The notes below the pieces were generated by a model. The model was not told where the DNA came from and ran no database searches. It saw nothing but the letters and a program-made list of their open reading frames with translations. 24,774 nucleotides of DNA from an uncultured Bacteroidaceae bacterium (GTDB taxonomy: Bacteria; Bacteroidota; Bacteroidia; Bacteroidales; Bacteroidaceae), in assembly GCA_934293005.1 (NCBI GenBank), contig CAKQYA010000033.1, positions 1 through 24,774 of the forward strand. The letters are read 5' to 3'. Shown piece by piece: positions 23,015 through 24,774 of the stretch. The first letter of the stretch is position 1; each line of letters begins with the position of its first letter. Both the position numbers and the translations under genes were made by a program.

Positions 23015-23145
23015 CCCTGTGGGGCAAAGTGTCGTCAGACACATGATGGTGAATGTCTCCGATGCACGTCGTGAACTCGTTCACGTAAGTGCATCAGAGA
23101 CATCCACCATCATAAACTCGAAGCATGAGAGTTTGCCCCACAGGG
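23015..23145 (+). repeat. Type A cassette, forward copy A2
   Basis: The outer stem CCCTGTGGGGCAAA (23015-23028) pairs perfectly with TTTGCCCCACAGGG (23132-23145). The left hairpin GTGTC-gtca-GACAC is at 23029-23042. The central arm pairs 23043-23059 with 23097-23113 (16 of 17), then GATGCAC with GTGCATC, with the apex CGTGAAC-tc-GTTCACG (23070-23085). The right hairpin is ACTC...GAGT. This is the best-paired A copy. Confidence 0.88.
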
Positions 23146-23208
23146 TGTTTTTATTCAGTTTTTTTCTTACCCACACACACGCACATCATCAGCCCAATCA
23201 ATAAAAAT

Positions 23209-23375
23209 CCGTATTCACAAAAACAGAATAAAAACCCCTGACTCATTAGGCGATAAACCGAGCTTCGCCGATAAACCCCATGCGGAGTATCACACTATAA
23301 TATATATGATGTGCTACCACAGCGAGGCCACCAATGTTCCTCCCATCTGCACAGCGGTTTTTATCCTGTTTATCG
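23209..23375. repeat. Boundary motif, collapsed cassette site and linker, copy 2
   Basis: CCGTATTCAC (23209-23218) and AAAAACAGAATAAAAACC are followed by CCTGACTCATTAGG (about 23237-23250) and then directly by the linker (23251-23375). This is the layout of 21971-22246 with the B0 cassette reduced to 14 bp of outer-stem sequence. Confidence 0.8.
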
Positions 23376-23506
23376 CCCTGTGGGGCAAAGTGTCGTCAGA
23401 CACATGATGGTGAATGTCTCTGCTGCACGTCGTGAATCTCGTTCACGTAAGTGCATCAGAGACATCCACCATCATAAACTCGAAGCATGAGAGTTTGCCC
23501 ACAGGG
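23376..23506 (+). repeat. Type A cassette, forward copy A3
   Basis: Nearly identical to A2, with its tail to about 23565 also shared (CTTACCCACACACACG, CATCATCAGCCCAATCA). Differences are few: a one-base deletion in the right outer stem, an extra T in the apex loop (GTGAATCTCGTTCAC), and TGCTGCAC for CGATGCAC. The array unit ends at CCGTATTCAC (23570-23579) followed by TAACCCACATC. Confidence 0.85.
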
Positions 23507-23712
23507 TGTTTTTATTCAGTTTTTTTCTTACCCACACACACGCACATCATCAGCCCAATCAGTAATAATCCGTATTCACTAACCCACATCTGACACCTTA
23601 ATAAACACTCCACCAAACGCCCAACACGCATCTACAGACATATCATCTTGGTTACAATCGTTCATCAGTACGAGTAAATTTAGCACACGAAAGGAAAATA
23701 ATACTCATATAA

Positions 23713-23744
23713 TTGAAAATCTTCAATATTTTTTTGTAATTTTG
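23713..23744 (+). promoter_or_regulatory. Bacteroidota promoter of the upxY-type gene
   Basis: TTG at 23713-23715, a 21-bp spacer and TAATTTTG at 23737-23744 fit the consensus. Transcription would start near 23751, giving a leader of about 210 nt. Confidence 0.65.
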
Positions 23745-23753
23745 CACTAATAA

Positions 23754-23775
23754 TTCCTCATCCTGTAATGAGGAA
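23754..23775 (+). promoter_or_regulatory. Leader hairpin before the upxY-type gene
   Basis: TTCCTCAT (23754-23761) pairs perfectly with ATGAGGAA (23768-23775) around a CCTGTA loop, right at the inferred 5' end. A second stem ATGCA...TGCAT lies near 23800. Specialised NusG paralogues are recruited by elements in the transcript leader, so this is a candidate recruitment element; that is inference. Confidence 0.4.
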
Positions 23776-23961
23776 GAACGCTGAATATTCATGATGCAAT
23801 GATAATGCATGCGTCTTATAATAGGGGATATTTGACCATATGCCGATATAACTTGTTGATATACATCTTGATGCACAGATTGAGATGAACTAAGATTATA
23901 TCCATTTCACATCCAACTGATTCGTAATCATCTTTTTATCTTTCTTAGCAACCCGCCATCC

Positions 23962-24513
23962 ATGACAATACAGCATGAAAATGAAAAAGTGAAGTGGTAC
24001 ATCATGCACTCATATAAGAACGAAGCGAGAGCAGAAAAGATGCTCGCCGATAATGGCGAGATAGAATACTTCATTCCCAAAGAGCCTGTAATCCGCATCC
24101 GTCATGGAGAGAAACGTATAGAGATGGTGCCAGTCATCTCCAGTCTCATATTCCTCCATGCCAGTCAGAAAGATATTGTCAACTTCAAGAAAAACATATA
24201 CAACGACCTGCAGTTCATGGCCCGCAAAGGTCAGGACGGCATTGTCCGCTACCTCACTGTGCGCGACAAGGAGATGGCCAACTTCCTCTTGATGTACAAC
24301 CAGAGTGATAAAAAGATCACCTATATGCGTCCCGAAGAAATCAACATCACCAAAGGGCAAAGAGTGAAGATACATGGAGGTGCCATGGACACTATGGAAG
24401 GTCTCTTCGTCAAGGTGGCGCATAAGCGCAGCCGCCAGATTGTCGTCATCATCCCCGATGTCTTCGCCGCTTCGGTTGAAGTGGAACCTCAGTTCATCGA
24501 GGTTCTCAAATAA
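23962..24513 (+). CDS. UpxY-family transcription antiterminator (NusG paralogue)
   Basis: UpxY proteins are NusG-like factors that let RNA polymerase read through long capsule or polysaccharide operons, and they are normally encoded by the first gene of such an operon. The NGN domain (about 11-108) starts with VKWYIMHSYKNEARAEKML and has PVISSLIFLHAS. The C-terminal KOW domain (about 128-165) has KGQRVKIHGGAMDTMEGLFVKV. The 183 residues are a normal length. The start is supported by the NGN position. The gene lies between cassette arrays: 28 bp after its stop the boundary motif CCGTATTCAC begins, so no polysaccharide gene follows directly inside the window. Confidence 0.9.
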   Translation: MTIQHENEKVKWYIMHSYKNEARAEKMLADNGEIEYFIPKEPVIRIRHGEKRIEMVPVISSLIFLHASQKDIVNFKKNIYNDLQFMARKGQDGIVRYLTVRDKEMANFLLMYNQSDKKITYMRPEEINITKGQRVKIHGGAMDTMEGLFVKVAHKRSRQIVVIIPDVFAASVEVEPQFIEVLK

Positions 24514-24541
24514 TACCGCATCCAGCATGTAGCATATCAAT

Positions 24542-24708
24542 CCGTATTCACAAAAACAGAATAAAAACCTCTGACTCATTAGGCGATAAACCGAGCTTCG
24601 CCGATAAACCCCGTTCGGAGTGACATGCTACAATATATATAATGTGTTACCACCGTGCGGCCACCAACGTTCCTCCCATCTGCATAGCGGTTTTTATCCT
24701 GTTTATCG
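24542..24708. repeat. Boundary motif, collapsed cassette site and linker, copy 3
   Basis: CCGTATTCAC (24542-24551) and AAAAACAGAATAAAAACC lead to CTGACTCATTAGG (24571-24583), the same collapsed junction as at 23238-23250. The linker follows at 24584-24708. Confidence 0.8.
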
Positions 24709-24774
24709 CCTGATTGTTTTCGGTGTGGCGCCAGCCACTGTTGATGGAGATTGGTCATAGTGTCGAGAACTCGT
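24709..24774 (+). repeat. Type B cassette B3, cut by the window end
   Basis: All 66 visible bases match B1 from 22247 to 22312, including the left hairpin and the first half of the apex. The array therefore continues beyond the window. Confidence 0.8.

Noticed and set aside
22896..23204. Reading frames across the cassettes (also 18732-18986, 22324-22581, 22091-22282, 22183-22365, 22740-22937, 22861-23046)
   Set aside because: They recur only because the DNA repeats. Their starts and ends fall at arbitrary points of the cassettes, frames are not kept between copies, and the translations have no domain.
23652..23876. 74-codon minus-strand frame in the upxY leader region
   Set aside because: It runs through the promoter and leader hairpin of the antiterminator gene and has no domain.
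21971..24774. Integron attC array
   Set aside because: The cassettes are imperfect palindromes, but I see no consistent GTTRRRY/RYYYAAC core sites, no integrase and no gene cassettes between them. Single-strand recombination remains only a speculative idea.

Overview
The window looks like chromosomal DNA of a Bacteroidota bacterium, most likely Prevotellaceae. The support is the promoter type (TTG, 19-21 bp, TAnnTTTG before several genes), A/T-rich start regions without strong Shine-Dalgarno sites, SPII lipoproteins, plant-glycan hydrolases, and a UpxY-type antiterminator. The genus is inferred from overall feel, not proven.

Left part (1-8142). A plus-strand terminator and five 22-bp tandem repeats come first. 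Four minus-strand genes follow: a DUF488-like/YraN nuclease fusion, a CE2-like acetyl esterase with a Cys/Asn hexapeptide-repeat insertion, a GH51 alpha-L-arabinofuranosidase, and a lipoprotein made of two near-identical 129-residue repeats. A 197-bp hairpin element lies between the last two. A divergent promoter region separates them from plus-strand riboflavin synthase and a secreted SGNH hydrolase.

Middle (8143-17022). The branched-chain amino acid operon ilvD-ilvB-ilvN-ilvC has a promoter and a roughly 245-nt leader, and ends at a strong terminator. Three 22-bp palindromes in tandem follow. Next come a promoter, a possible 31-residue peptide ORF, and two paralogous six-bladed beta-propeller lipoproteins.

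Right part (17023-24774). An AAA/DUF4143 ATPase lies between fragments of a repeat family, followed by a 187-bp MITE-like element and a GH35 beta-galactosidase with a C-terminal F5/8-like domain. From 21971 to the window end there is a modular array of about 125-bp palindromic cassettes predicted to fold as three-armed cloverleaves. There are two sequence types (A and B) in both orientations, joined by a shared 125-127-bp linker and a CCGTATTCAC boundary motif. At three equivalent positions the cassette is either intact or precisely absent, and after the same linker either an A or a B cassette can sit. A upxY-type NusG paralogue lies inside this array with no capsule gene directly behind it in the window. 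The array is the best candidate for something undescribed; its function is unknown and nothing here shows that it is transcribed or mobile.

The enzymes fit a saccharolytic lifestyle: CE2-like, GH51 and GH35 would act on acetylated arabinoxylan or galactan side chains, although no SusC/SusD pair is present. Coordinates of short motifs were read by eye.
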